64,000 nucleotides of DNA from JACVRW01 sp034664125. GTDB taxonomy: Bacteria > Actinomycetota > Thermoleophilia > Solirubrobacterales > Thermoleophilaceae. The notes under the pieces were generated by a model, which saw only the letters and a list, made by a program, of their open reading frames with translations, searched no databases and was not told the DNA's origin. The DNA lies in NCBI GenBank assembly GCA_034664125.1, contig JAXDIG010000038.1, positions 1 through 64,000 of the forward strand, given 5' to 3'. Shown one piece after another: positions 54,120-62,673 of the stretch (positions are counted from its first letter, which is position 1; each line of letters begins with the position of its first letter). A program made the translations under genes and the position numbers.

Positions 54120-54564
54120 CGCCGGCCCCTTTAAAGCATCTGCGACAAAGGGGGTCGGTCCGGGCCGCGGTTGGGGGTTCCGGAAGAAACGGGACATATA
54201 GGGACGCATCTTCCGGAACCCCCTCAGCGACCGCTGAACGGCAGGCAAAGAGGTGCCCATGGGCCGTCGACGGGTGGACGAGGTCGGTCTAAATGTCGCG
54301 TTCGCGGCAGCTGCGGCGAGCGTGGCCCGCGTTTGCCATCCCTGCGCGTCTCAAAGCGGCCCGCCCGCGCGCCGAGCGCAGGGCGGGGCGGATCCGAGCT
54401 CGTATCCCGGCGAAAGCCGACCCACCCGCCGCGCAGCCGGGGGGTTGGGTGGGTTGTGCATTCCCAGCCCTTCCCCGCCGCTGTTTGCGCTTCGCGGCGA
54501 GACAGACCAACGGCCACAAACAGCCGCCGTCTATCTCACCGAGAAGCGATGAAGGAGCGCCGGC
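54120..54564. other. Gene-free convergent region with a strong inverted repeat
   Basis: About 445 bp. The notable element is a perfect 15-bp inverted repeat at 54173-54223. Further on, GCTGTTTG and CAAACAGC lie as widely spaced inverted arms (near 54481-54530). Several short open frames exist on both strands but none has a recognisable product, good start or consistent codon bias. It may hold a decayed element. Confidence 0.5.
54173..54223. repeat. Perfect 15-bp inverted repeat, hairpin with a 21-nt loop
   Basis: GGGGGTTCCGGAAGA (54173-54187) and TCTTCCGGAACCCCC (54209-54223) are exact complements. Each arm contains the palindrome TTCCGGAA. The loop carries GGGAC twice around ATATA. No T-tract follows. 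The structure resembles REP-type hairpins or a terminator for both flanking genes. Confidence 0.85.
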
Positions 54565-55014
54565 CTAGACCTCGAGCAGCTTCATCACACGCCGGGCGAG
54601 CAGCGGGCTGCCGTCGATGCGCACCCGGCGCGCGGCGACGTTCGCCAGCGCGGCGCGACCGCGCCTGTCGGTCGGCTTGGGCAGCCCGCCCACGAGGGGA
54701 GCGGTGGCGAGCTGGATCACGTCGGGCAGCGATCCCTCGATCACGAGGTCGCAGTTCCAGCGGCGCCCGTTGCCGTCGTCTACGACCACCTCCGCGTCCC
54801 CGAAGTGGAGCCGCACCGGCGCGTAGTCCTCGGCGAAGCGGATCTCGACCCGCCCGCGCAGGTCGCGCGCCACCCGAGGCCGCTTGGCCGCGCCGCGCTC
54901 CACCAGCGCCAGCAGCCCGGCCGCCACGCCGTTGCGCGCCTGGTGGCCGAGCTTGCCCCTGGGCGGGCCTGTCCGGGGGGCCCGGGGCGCAACCGGCGCC
55001 CGCGCGCGGGCCAC
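54565..55014 (-). CDS. SCP2-like sterol/lipid-binding-domain protein (tentative)
   Basis: The 149-residue protein has the central VRLHFGDAEVVVDDGNGRRW, then CDLVIEGSLPDVIQLATAPL and a closing DGSPLLARRVMKLLEV, which together resemble SCP2-type lipid-binding domains (a strand, a helix holding a D-x-x-x-L pattern, and the G-x-x-x-L-A-R-R end). It has no signal peptide. The start is GTG 55014, six bases after the DivIVA-like gene, so the two are probably co-transcribed. Confidence 0.55.
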   Translation of the reverse strand: MARARAPVAPRAPRTGPPRGKLGHQARNGVAAGLLALVERGAAKRPRVARDLRGRVEIRFAEDYAPVRLHFGDAEVVVDDGNGRRWNCDLVIEGSLPDVIQLATAPLVGGLPKPTDRRGRAALANVAARRVRIDGSPLLARRVMKLLEV

Positions 55015-55019
55015 GGCCG

Positions 55020-55769
55020 TCAGTCGCGCTCGCGCTCCGGCGGCTCCTCCAAGCCGCCGGGCAGGGCCTCGAACTCCACCGTATGACCGGATTCCTCACG
55101 CGGAGCGGGCTCGGGCGGCTCGTCTCCCACGGCGCCCAGCCGGAACGGCTCCGTGGGCTCCGGGTCGTCAAAGGTCGGCTCGCCCTCGGGCTCTCCGTCG
55201 AGCCCGACCGTTTCCGGGTCGTCGCCGGGATCGGCGATGTCCAGCGGCGGCTCGGCGGCAGCGGAGCTGCCCAGCTGCTCGGGAAGCTTCAGGCGCTCCA
55301 TCGCGTCGTCGGCGGTGCCCAGCACCTCGTCGGCGAGCTGGCGGATGTCCTCGATCAGGCGCTGCCGCTCCTCCCAGAGCAGGCGCGTGTCGACGATGAC
55401 CTGCTCGGCGTACTCGTCGGCGTCGTGGCGGAGGATCTCCGCCTCGCGCTCGGCGCGCTGGAGCCGCGCGTCGGCCTGGGCGCGCGAGCGCGATGCGATG
55501 TCGTCGGCCGTCTCGTGCGCGCGCTGGAGGATCCCCGCGGTTTCCTCGCCGAGCTCCCCGAGCGCCTTCTGAACCACCCCCTCGCGTGTCTGGTGCGACT
55601 CGAGGTCCTCCACGAGCGCGAGCAGCTCGGAGAGGAACGCATCGACCGTGTGGCGGTGGTAGCCGCGCACCACCATCGGGAAGGTCACCTCGCGCAGCCG
55701 CTCGGAAGCCGAGGCCGAGCGCTCGAAGCGCTGGGTAGCGGGTTCGTCCGTATAGGGGTCTGCTGCCAT
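55020..55769 (-). CDS. DivIVA-domain coiled-coil protein
   Basis: The 249-residue protein has a DivIVA-like N-terminus (TFPMVVRGYHRHTVDAFLSE), a long coiled coil (about 60-165, rich in Ala/Glu/Arg) and an acidic Pro-rich tail. DivIVA-type proteins mark curved membrane at poles and septa. The start chosen is ATG 55769; CATACT ends 6 nt before it, consistent with a leaderless promoter. Confidence 0.78.
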   Translation of the reverse strand: MAADPYTDEPATQRFERSASASERLREVTFPMVVRGYHRHTVDAFLSELLALVEDLESHQTREGVVQKALGELGEETAGILQRAHETADDIASRSRAQADARLQRAEREAEILRHDADEYAEQVIVDTRLLWEERQRLIEDIRQLADEVLGTADDAMERLKLPEQLGSSAAAEPPLDIADPGDDPETVGLDGEPEGEPTFDDPEPTEPFRLGAVGDEPPEPAPREESGHTVEFEALPGGLEEPPERERD

Positions 55770-55872
55770 GTCCCGCAGTATGCCCCGCCGGTCGGGCGGC
55801 TGCACCTCTAACGGGCGGGCTTGACCTGGAATTCCGCGCTACCACTGCCTCCGCGGGCGAATGTCGATCCAG

Positions 55873-55895
55873 GTTTACGTAACATCGATTATCGA
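55873..55895. promoter_or_regulatory. Pair of short palindromes at the yeeE end
   Basis: TTACGTAA (55875-55882) and TCGAT-T-ATCGA (55885-55895) are adjacent palindromes, the second overlapping the stop codon of the minus-strand YeeE half. They lie in an unusually A/T-rich patch upstream of the DivIVA-like gene and may be an operator. Confidence 0.3.
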
Positions 55896-56326
55896 GCGTT
55901 GGCTTGCGAGCGCTCCTGGCGCCTGAAGAACAGCCCTATCCCCACCAGCACGCCGGCGATCGTGAACAGGCTCCACGCCACGCCTTGGGCGAGCTGGCCG
56001 GCGATCGGCGCCGGGCACGAGTCGGTCATGGCCCAGCCGACTCCGAAGATGGCCGCGCCGGCCACGTGGCGGGGCTCCGGGCGCGTCGTGGTCCACGCGA
56101 CCGGCGTTCCGGTGAGCAGCGCCCGCACGCGCAGGCGCCGCAGCAGCCGTACGCCGACGAATCCGAGCGTCACGGCCGTGACCATCATCAGATACAGGTA
56201 CGGGTCCTCGAGCAGCAGCATCTCGCGCAAGCGGTCCGGATCCGTGAACTGACCCCACGAGATCGCGAACCCGAACACCGCTCCGAAGCCGACCGCGGCC
56301 ACGCGGCTGGCGAGCGCGCCCTTCAC
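55889..56326 (-). CDS. YeeE/YedE family half-transporter, C-terminal half (DUF6691-like)
   Basis: The 145-residue membrane protein has about four hydrophobic segments. It has the second-half family signature with Cys in DSCPAPIAGQLAQG and the opening FGAVFGFAISWGQFTDPDRL. The YeeE/YedE family imports sulfur compounds such as thiosulfate. The GTG start overlaps the stop of the first half (GTGA). Confidence 0.8.
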   Translation of the reverse strand: MKGALASRVAAVGFGAVFGFAISWGQFTDPDRLREMLLLEDPYLYLMMVTAVTLGFVGVRLLRRLRVRALLTGTPVAWTTTRPEPRHVAGAAIFGVGWAMTDSCPAPIAGQLAQGVAWSLFTIAGVLVGIGLFFRRQERSQANAR

Positions 56327-56808
56327 GCGATCACCAGGTCGATGAAGAAGGTCACCCCCACGGCCACGGCCATGAACGTTGCCGTTGCAACAAAACTTGC
56401 AGCCGACCCCAGGGCGGTCCCGCAGATGCCGTTGCCCGACGTGCATCCCCCGGCCGTCTTGGCCCCGAAGCCGATCAGCGCGCCGCCCACGAGCAGCAGC
56501 GGCCCCACGACCCAGTCGTCCGCGAACGTGCGCGTCAGCCACCCGTAGCCCTCGCCGGCCGTGGTACCGCCCGCCAGCAGCCTGAAGATCAGCGCTCCGG
56601 CGAAGATCCCCAGCAGGAACCACGCCTTCCAGCCAAGCGCCCGCGTGCGTCCGCTGGCGCGCTCGAAGACGGCCGAGTAGCCGCCCAGCGCGCCCAGCTG
56701 CTGGTTGAGCGTGGCCAGCACGCCCACGACGGTCAGCCCCAGCAGCGCCCCGATCACGAAGAACGGCGGCCGCGTGAGCAGGACGTCGCCGACCAACGGG
56801 TCAGTCAT
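56323..56808 (-). CDS. YeeE/YedE family half-transporter, N-terminal half
   Basis: The 161-residue membrane protein carries the conserved motif GGCTSGNGICG, which in this family places Cys residues along the sulfur-transfer path, after GALIGFGAKTA. With the adjacent second half it corresponds to one full-length YeeE. It overlaps the cupin gene by 8 nt upstream. Confidence 0.82.
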   Translation of the reverse strand: MTDPLVGDVLLTRPPFFVIGALLGLTVVGVLATLNQQLGALGGYSAVFERASGRTRALGWKAWFLLGIFAGALIFRLLAGGTTAGEGYGWLTRTFADDWVVGPLLLVGGALIGFGAKTAGGCTSGNGICGTALGSAASFVATATFMAVAVGVTFFIDLVIA

Positions 56809-57262
56809 CTTCCGTACGCAGGCCGGGAACGTCTAGCGCGGGATCCTCGGGCGTCAGGCCGGGCGCGTAGTCGCGCACCCAGAACGTGCCGTCCTCGAGC
56901 ATCTCGTTGACCTCGGGCGCCTTCATGGTGCTCACGATCAGCACGCGTGCCGGCTCGGCGCCGTTGTTGTCCAGCCGGTGCGCGCCCTCGCGTCCGGGCG
57001 GACACGCGACCACCTCGCCGGGCTCGAGCGTGCGCGCCGTCCCGTCCGCGCCGGTCAGCGTCGGCCGGCCGGCGAGCACCAGCAGCAGCTCCTCGTTGGC
57101 GTAGTGGGCGTGCAGCGGGAAGCTCGCCGCTCCCGGCGGCAGCTCGAACAGCGACGCGCCCAGATCGCGCGCCCCCGCCTGGCGCCCGAGGCGCGCACGG
57201 CGCCAGCGGAAGGGCGGCTCGTCGCGCTGCGCGTCCCACTCCGGCTCGAACAGGTTGGCCAT
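56801..57262 (-). CDS. Cupin-domain protein
   Basis: The 153-residue single-domain cupin has motif 1 FPLHAHYANEELLLVLAGRP and motif 2 PGREGAHRLDNNG, with His and Glu placed to bind a metal. No specific activity can be assigned. It is first in an operon with the two YeeE halves. TAGCCT lies 9 nt before the ATG. Confidence 0.84.
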   Translation of the reverse strand: MANLFEPEWDAQRDEPPFRWRRARLGRQAGARDLGASLFELPPGAASFPLHAHYANEELLLVLAGRPTLTGADGTARTLEPGEVVACPPGREGAHRLDNNGAEPARVLIVSTMKAPEVNEMLEDGTFWVRDYAPGLTPEDPALDVPGLRTEDD

Positions 57263-57271
57263 GGTCGGTGA

Positions 57272-57281
57272 AGGCTACGCT
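57272..57281. promoter_or_regulatory. Symmetric bidirectional -10 element between the cupin gene and pdxH
   Basis: AGGCTACGCT reads TACGCT on the plus strand (57276-57281, 8 nt before the pdxH GTG) and TAGCCT on the minus strand (57277 to 57272, 9 nt before the cupin ATG). The two share the central TA. The intergenic gap is 27 bp. Confidence 0.55.
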
Positions 57282-57289
57282 GCCGCTCC

Positions 57290-57907
57290 GTGAGTGGAAT
57301 CGCCGACAGGCCCCTGACCGAGCAGGACCTCGAGCCAGACCCGCTGGCCCTGTTCGGGCGCTGGTTCGAGGAGGCCGGCGCCCACGGCGCGTTCGAACCG
57401 GATGCCGTGGCCCTCGCCACCGCCACGCCCGGCGGCCGGCCATCGGTGCGAATGGTCCTCGCCAAGGGGTTCGACGAGAGCGGCATCGTGTTCTTCACCA
57501 ACTACGGGAGCCGCAAGGCGGACGAGCTCGAGGCCAACCCGCACGCCGCGCTGATGTTCCACTGGCCCGAGCTGGGCCGGCAGGTGCGCATCGAGGGCCG
57601 GGCGAGCCGCGTTCCGAGAGCGGAAACCGAACGCTACGCGCGCGGGCGCTCGCGCCAGAGCCAGCTCAGCGCGCTGGCCTCGCCCCAGAGCCGCCCGGTG
57701 GCCGGCCGGGAGTGGCTCGAGGAGCGCGTGGCGGAGCTCGATCGCGAGCACGCCGGCGCGGACCTGCCCGTGCGCGAGGACTGGGGCGGCTACCGGCTCG
57801 CACCCTCGGCCTGGGAGTTCTGGCAGCACCGGCCCAACCGCCTGCACGACCGCTTCCGCTACCTGCCCGAGGGCGAGGGCTGGCGCATCGAGCGCCTCGG
57901 CCCCTAG
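57290..57907 (+). CDS. pdxH: Pyridoxamine 5'-phosphate oxidase
   Basis: The 205-residue FMN split-barrel oxidase converts PNP/PMP to PLP. It has GRPSVRMVLAKGFDESGIVF, TNYGSRKADELEANP, the ELGRQVRIEGRA strand, and the C-terminal EFWQHRPNRLHDRFRY. It supplies cofactor for PLP enzymes such as the aminotransferase at 39871. GTG start; the stop overlaps the convergent stop of the next gene. Confidence 0.94.
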   Translation: MSGIADRPLTEQDLEPDPLALFGRWFEEAGAHGAFEPDAVALATATPGGRPSVRMVLAKGFDESGIVFFTNYGSRKADELEANPHAALMFHWPELGRQVRIEGRASRVPRAETERYARGRSRQSQLSALASPQSRPVAGREWLEERVAELDREHAGADLPVREDWGGYRLAPSAWEFWQHRPNRLHDRFRYLPEGEGWRIERLGP

Positions 57908-58875
57908 CCGTCCGGGAACGGCTGGATCGACATGCCGTGGTCGCGCTCGCGCATGCCGAGCTCGTACGCCGCGCCGCCCTTCACCACCAGCTCCGTGGAG
58001 CCCCCGCCGTCGCGCTCGACCTGCAGCCGCATGTCGGCGATCGAGCAGTTGACCGTGTTGTGCTCCGTGCCGTCGGGATCCGCGTAGACCCACCCGACGA
58101 AGTCCTTGCGCGGCGCCGCCACGGTGCCGCGGACGCGCAGTCCCTTGCCACTCAGGAGGAAGTCGCAGCGGTCCGGGATCTCCCGCACCTCCAGCTTGCG
58201 CCCGGGCCCGCCCAGGGCGTGCAGGCGGCCGCCGAGCGACAGCGCGCCGCTCGCCACCCACGGCGTCGTCACGCGGCCGAGCTTGACCTTGCCGAGAGCG
58301 GCGTCCAGCCAGTCGCCGCTCTCGGTCAGGCCGTGCAGCCAGACCCAGCGCTCGGCGTGCTGGGCGCCCCAGTTGTGGCCGATCACGCCCTTCCAGCCGT
58401 CGACCGTCAGCGTCCGGCCGTCCACTCGCAGCGACCCGTCGAAGCGGGCGGCCGGCGCCGGGCTGAGCAGCTTCGTGCGCGGGAGCGGCGCGCGGTACAT
58501 CCAGGCCCGCGGCAGGTGGAAGAGCGGCGGTTCGGAGGTGGCGAAGCGCAGGTCCCATTCGGCGCCGTCGATGGCTCCCACCGCCGCGCCCGCCCGCATG
58601 GACGCCTGCCCCACCCTGATCCAGTCGCCGCCGCCGCCGGCGGCCGGCGCCGGCGTGGTCTCCTTGTGCGCGCGCGGTCCCTGCGCGGAGCCGTCGAAGA
58701 GCGTCACCCAGAGCGAGCCGTTCGGCAGCGCGCTCGGTCGCTTGTGCACCGTGTAGCGGATCCACACCCCCAGCGGCTCCTCCGGGTGGCAGGCCTTGAC
58801 GTAGAAGCTCTCGTAGTGCCCCGCCTCGACGGGCACCGCCGGAAAGCGGGCCTCGGTGGGATGCGGTGCGGCCAC
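57904..58875 (-). CDS. Lipocalin-like protein, AttH/tocopherol-cyclase type (tentative)
   Basis: The 323-residue beta-rich protein has HYESFYVKACHPEEPLGVWI near the start, the motif WKGVIGHNWGAQHAERWVWL in the middle, and a closing AYELGMRERDHGMS. The order suggests the CrtC/AttH/tocopherol-cyclase-like lipocalin fold. Activity is unknown. GTG 58875 is used as the start, since longer starts would run into the divergent SDR gene. Confidence 0.6.
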   Translation of the reverse strand: MAAPHPTEARFPAVPVEAGHYESFYVKACHPEEPLGVWIRYTVHKRPSALPNGSLWVTLFDGSAQGPRAHKETTPAPAAGGGGDWIRVGQASMRAGAAVGAIDGAEWDLRFATSEPPLFHLPRAWMYRAPLPRTKLLSPAPAARFDGSLRVDGRTLTVDGWKGVIGHNWGAQHAERWVWLHGLTESGDWLDAALGKVKLGRVTTPWVASGALSLGGRLHALGGPGRKLEVREIPDRCDFLLSGKGLRVRGTVAAPRKDFVGWVYADPDGTEHNTVNCSIADMRLQVERDGGGSTELVVKGGAAYELGMRERDHGMSIQPFPDG

Positions 58876-58885
58876 GGGCGGGCAG

Positions 58886-58904
58886 AGCCTATCCCGGTGA
58901 TAAA
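58886..58904. promoter_or_regulatory. Divergent -10 elements between the lipocalin-like and SDR genes
   Basis: AGCCTATCCC gives TAGGCT on the minus strand (58891 to 58886, 10 nt from GTG 58875) and TATCCC on the plus strand sharing the TA. GATAAA (58899-58904) lies 9 nt from the SDR ATG and is the better plus-strand candidate. The gap between the genes is 38 bp. Confidence 0.4.
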
Positions 58905-58913
58905 ACCCACCGC

Positions 58914-59606
58914 ATGCCCCAGTCACCAGTCCTCGTCATCACCGGCGCCAGCAGCGGGATCGGCGCCGCCACCGCACGCAGGGCGGTCGAGTTCGGCCAC
59001 CGGGTCGTGCTCGCCGCTCGCTCCCAGGACAAGCTGGAGGCGCTGGCGGACGAGCTCGGCGGGCCCGAGCACGCGATTCCCGTGCGCTGCGACGTGACCA
59101 GCTGGGAGGACCAGCAGCAGCTGGTGGCGACCGCGCTGGAGCGCTTCGGCGGCCTCGACGTCTTCTTCGCGAACGCCGGGTTCGGCGGCGCGCGCGGGTT
59201 CCTCGAGGAGTCGGTCGAGCAGTGGAAGTCCATGATCGACACGAACGTGTACGGCGCGGCGCTGTCGATCCGCGCCTGCCTCCCCCACTTCAAGGAGCAG
59301 AACTCGGGGCACGTGCTGCTGACCAGCTCGGTGGCCGGGCGCCGCGTGCTGCCCGGGTCGCTCTACTCCTGCACCAAGCACGCGGTCACCGCCATGGGCG
59401 AGGCGCTGCGCCAGGAGGTCCACGAAACCGACATCAAGGTCACGTTGATCGAGCCGGGCATGGTCGACACGCCGTTCTTCGACAACCGCCCCACCGGCGC
59501 CCTGGAGGCCGACGACATCGCCCGCGCCGTCATGTTCGCCCTGACACAGCCGCCGCACGTGGACGTGAACGAGATCCTGATCCGGCCGATCCACCAGCCG
59601 GGCTGA
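58914..59606 (+). CDS. Short-chain dehydrogenase/reductase
   Basis: The 230-residue NAD(P)-dependent oxidoreductase has the cofactor loop TGASSGIGAATARRA, NAG motif FFANAGFG, catalytic Ser in LLTSSVAGR, and Tyr/Lys in YSCTKHAV. The proximal acidic/basic pattern AARSQ after strand two suggests NADP preference. The substrate is unknown. Confidence 0.92.
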   Translation: MPQSPVLVITGASSGIGAATARRAVEFGHRVVLAARSQDKLEALADELGGPEHAIPVRCDVTSWEDQQQLVATALERFGGLDVFFANAGFGGARGFLEESVEQWKSMIDTNVYGAALSIRACLPHFKEQNSGHVLLTSSVAGRRVLPGSLYSCTKHAVTAMGEALRQEVHETDIKVTLIEPGMVDTPFFDNRPTGALEADDIARAVMFALTQPPHVDVNEILIRPIHQPG

Positions 59607-59660
59607 CGCCTGACTGCGTGCGGCGCCGCGGCTCCCAGGGCCGCCTAAGCTGTCGCGCCC

Positions 59661-61232
59661 ATGAGGGACCACCCGGACCGGATGGTTCCAGCGCTGATCG
59701 CGCTGTTCCTAGCCCTGATCGGCACCGCGTGGGCGCTGACCAACCCGCCCGGCGCCGGACCGGACGAGGGCGCGCACTATGTCAAAGCGCTCGGCGCTGG
59801 GGCAGGTCACCTGTACGGCAGTAAGCCCGCGCCCGGCCGGGCGGAGATCCAGGCCCTGGTCGGAACCAAGCGCTCCAGCGAGGAGCGGGCGAAGCTCGAG
59901 GCGTTCCTCGGTGCGGGCACCGTCAGCGCTCAGACGCAGTGGCAGCGGTTGACGTCGCGCGAGTTCACCGTGCCGGCCGGGCTCTCCTTCAACGCGTTCG
60001 GCTGCGGGCGCTGGAAGAACGACGACTGGGGCCGCTGCCTCGACGAGGGCACGTCGTCCAGCGAGGCGACCGACAGGTCCAGCTACGTGGGCACCTATCA
60101 GCCCTACGTCTACATCGCATCGGGGCTCGTTATGCGCCGGGCGGGCGACCCGTTCACCGCGTTGCGCCTGGGCAGGCTGGCCAACGCGGCGCTGTCGCTC
60201 GGCCTGCTCCTGCTCGCCGCGATCGTCCTGTGGGACCGCTCTCGCGGCGCCCTGTCGCTCGCTGGCCTGATCGTCGCGATCACGCCGATGGTCGTGTTCT
60301 TCGCGGCGAACCTCAATCCGACGGGCCCCGAGCTGGCCGGGGCGGTCTGCTTCGCGGCGGCGCTGCTCCGGCTCGCGCGTGGCTCCGACGCTCCGCCGGT
60401 CGCGTGGGTCGCCTGTGCCGCGGGCGGCTCCGTGCTTGGCCTGAGCCGCTCGCTGGGCCCGGGCTTCGTGGTCCTGCTGCTCGCCGCGGTCGCCCTGCTG
60501 GCGGGGCGCGGCCGGGCGGTCGCGGTCCTGCGCCAGGCGCCGCGCGCGGCCGCGGTCACGACGGCGACAGTCGCCGCCGCCTGCGTCGCTGGGCTGGTGT
60601 GGGAGCTGCGCTACCAGCCACACGTACCGCACAGCCCCGGGCGGATACTCGACGGGGTCGGCCCCTCGTTCGACGTGCTGCCGAGGATGCCGAAGGAGGC
60701 CGTGGGAGTCTTCGGCGCCCTGGACACGTTCATGCCGCTCGGCCCTTACCTGATCTGGTGGCTGATGCTCGCGCTGCTGGTCGGGGCAGCGCTGTGGGTC
60801 GGGCGCGGGTCCGAGCGGGCCTGGCTGCTTGCCCTGCCGGCTGCCATCGTGGTCGTGACGCTCGGCACGTCGGCGGTCTACAGGCAGACCGGCTTCGCGC
60901 TGCAGGCCCGCTACGTGCTGCCGTTCGCGCTGCTGCTGCCGCTCGCCGCCGGCGAGCTGCTCCAGCGCCACGGCGAGCGGCTGCGCCCCGCCCACGCACG
61001 CGGGCTGTTGCTGGGGGCCGCCGGCGGCGCGGCGGCGGTGCACGTTGTCGCCTGGTACGCGAACGGACGCCGCGTGTCAGTCGGCCGCGACGGAGACTGG
61101 CTGTTCGCGTCCCAGGCGGACTGGGTCCCGCCGCTCGGCTGGTGGACATGGATCGCGGTCGTGGCGGTCGCGGCAGCCGTCTACGTGGTTGCGGGCGTGA
61201 AGGCCGCGCGGGCCATCGCGGCGACCCGGTGA
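59661..61232 (+). CDS. DUF2142 family multi-pass membrane protein
   Basis: The 523-residue protein has about ten predicted transmembrane helices and the DUF2142 opening TNPPGAGPDEGAHYVKALGA, plus FFAANLNPTGPELAGAV. The family resembles GT-C-type membrane glycosyltransferases with an acidic pair (D-E) after the first helix; this points to cell-surface glycan work but no activity is proven. TAAGCT ends 9 nt before the ATG. Confidence 0.82.
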   Translation: MRDHPDRMVPALIALFLALIGTAWALTNPPGAGPDEGAHYVKALGAGAGHLYGSKPAPGRAEIQALVGTKRSSEERAKLEAFLGAGTVSAQTQWQRLTSREFTVPAGLSFNAFGCGRWKNDDWGRCLDEGTSSSEATDRSSYVGTYQPYVYIASGLVMRRAGDPFTALRLGRLANAALSLGLLLLAAIVLWDRSRGALSLAGLIVAITPMVVFFAANLNPTGPELAGAVCFAAALLRLARGSDAPPVAWVACAAGGSVLGLSRSLGPGFVVLLLAAVALLAGRGRAVAVLRQAPRAAAVTTATVAAACVAGLVWELRYQPHVPHSPGRILDGVGPSFDVLPRMPKEAVGVFGALDTFMPLGPYLIWWLMLALLVGAALWVGRGSERAWLLALPAAIVVVTLGTSAVYRQTGFALQARYVLPFALLLPLAAGELLQRHGERLRPAHARGLLLGAAGGAAAVHVVAWYANGRRVSVGRDGDWLFASQADWVPPLGWWTWIAVVAVAAAVYVVAGVKAARAIAATR

Positions 61233-61298
61233 TGCTCCGCGGCCCCCAGACCCGACCGGGAGGCGCCCCAAGGCGGCCCTGCCGTCGAGGCTCAGGGG

Positions 61299-61304
61299 TA
61301 CGCT
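61299..61304 (+). promoter_or_regulatory. Leaderless -10 element of dinB
   Basis: TACGCT ends 6 nt before the GTG at 61311. No ribosome binding site and no actinobacterial LexA box are visible nearby. Confidence 0.45.
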
Positions 61305-61310
61305 CGAGCC

Positions 61311-62384
61311 GTGAGCGAAGGCTTGCCCCGCGTCTACGCGCATATCGACATGGACGCCTTCTACGTGAGCGTCGAGCTGCAGCGGCGGCCCGAGTTGCGC
61401 GGCAAGCCGGTGGTGGTGGCCGGCAGCGGCCCGCGCGCCGTGGTCACCACCGCGAGCTACGAGGCGCGCCGGTTCGGCGTGTTCTCCGCCACGCCGGCCG
61501 AGCGCGCCCGCCGCGCCTGCCCGGACGCCATCTTCATCACGCCTGACTTCGAGGCCTACCGCGAGCGTTCGCGCGACGTGATGGACGTGCTGCGCGCCCA
61601 CGTGGAGCGAGTGGAGGTGGTCGGCCTCGACGAGGCCTACCTGGACCTGACCGGGTTCGACCGCCCGCGCGCCGCCGCCCGCCGCGTCAAGGCCGCGGTC
61701 ACGGAGGCGACCGGCCTGGGCTGCTCGGTCGGCATCGGCCCGAGCAAGCTGGTCGCGAAGGTGGCCTCCGACGCCGAGAAGCCCGACGGCTTCGTGGTGC
61801 TCAGCGCCGACGACGCCCGCGAGCGCTTCGCCGGCTCGCCGCCGGGCCTGCTGCCCGGGATCGGCCCGAAGACGGCAGAGCGGCTCGAGCGCCAGGGCAT
61901 CGCGACGCTGGGGGCGCTCGGAGACACGCCGGAGGAGCTGTTGAGCCAGTGGTTCGGGGCGCGCCTGGGGCCGTGGCTTCGCCGCCTCGCGCGCTTCGAG
62001 GACGACCGCGGGATCGAGACGGTGAGGGTGGCCAAGTCCGAGTCGCGCGAGACGACGTTCGACCAGGACCTGCGCGGCCTGGGCGAGCTCGAGCCGCAGC
62101 TGCGGCGCCTGACCGAGCAACTCTGCGCGACGCTCGAGCGCCAGGAGCGGCGCGGGCGGACGATCGGGATCAAGGTGCGCTACGACGACTTCTCCACCGT
62201 CACCAGGGCGCGCTCCGTCGCCACCCCGGTGAACGACCTGAGCGAGGTCTGGGCCGTGGCGGTCGACCTGCTGCGCCGCCTCGATCCGCCGCGGCCGGTG
62301 CGCCTGATCGGCGTGCGGGTGGCGGGGCTGGACGAGGAGCAGTCCGCGGTGGCGCCCGCCGACCAGCTCAGCCTGTCGCTCTAG
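61311..62384 (+). CDS. dinB: DNA polymerase IV
   Basis: The 357-residue Y-family translesion polymerase has the catalytic acids in HIDMDAFYVSVE and VGLDEAYLDLTG, VVTTASYEARRFGVFSATP, and helix-hairpin-helix GIGPKTAERLERQGI. The C-terminal peptide QLSLSL is a probable beta-clamp-binding motif. It is a single gene with its own promoter. Confidence 0.95.
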   Translation: MSEGLPRVYAHIDMDAFYVSVELQRRPELRGKPVVVAGSGPRAVVTTASYEARRFGVFSATPAERARRACPDAIFITPDFEAYRERSRDVMDVLRAHVERVEVVGLDEAYLDLTGFDRPRAAARRVKAAVTEATGLGCSVGIGPSKLVAKVASDAEKPDGFVVLSADDARERFAGSPPGLLPGIGPKTAERLERQGIATLGALGDTPEELLSQWFGARLGPWLRRLARFEDDRGIETVRVAKSESRETTFDQDLRGLGELEPQLRRLTEQLCATLERQERRGRTIGIKVRYDDFSTVTRARSVATPVNDLSEVWAVAVDLLRRLDPPRPVRLIGVRVAGLDEEQSAVAPADQLSLSL

Positions 62385-62669
62385 TCAGCGCCCTTCGTAG
62401 CGGACGTGGCCGGACCCGTCCACCTGAATGGCCACGAACCGCGTGGTGCGGCGATCGACGACCGCCGTGCAGGAGAAGGTCAGTCCCTGCTTCTGGCGCG
62501 TGCCCGATGGGCAGCTCACGTGGGCGTCAACCCCTCGCTGAGCCCGGCTGCTGCGCTCGATCGCCCGCTCCAGCTTCTCGGTGTCGAGCACCGTGGGCGA
62601 CGCCGAGGAGCCGCAGGCGCTGACCGCTGCACCGGCTGCGACGAGGAGGGCCAGCCATTGCAGGCGCAT
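62385..62669 (-). CDS. DUF4333-like lipoprotein
   Basis: The 94-residue protein has a signal peptide with lipobox VSAC (Cys near 18), then VDAHVSCPSGTRQKQGLTFS and a Cys plus Asp/Arg-rich strand ending SGHVRYEGR. The pair of Cys would form the DUF4333 disulfide. Function unknown. It follows the collagen-like gene by four bases on the same strand. The start is ATG 62669. Confidence 0.78.
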   Translation of the reverse strand: MRLQWLALLVAAGAAVSACGSSASPTVLDTEKLERAIERSSRAQRGVDAHVSCPSGTRQKQGLTFSCTAVVDRRTTRFVAIQVDGSGHVRYEGR

Positions 62670-62673
62670 CGAC

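Noticed and set aside
54253..54552. Possible 99-codon gene in the gene-free stretch (and several rivals on both strands)
   Set aside because: Open frames occur in most frames over the same bases, none with a recognised product, ribosome binding site or leaderless -10.
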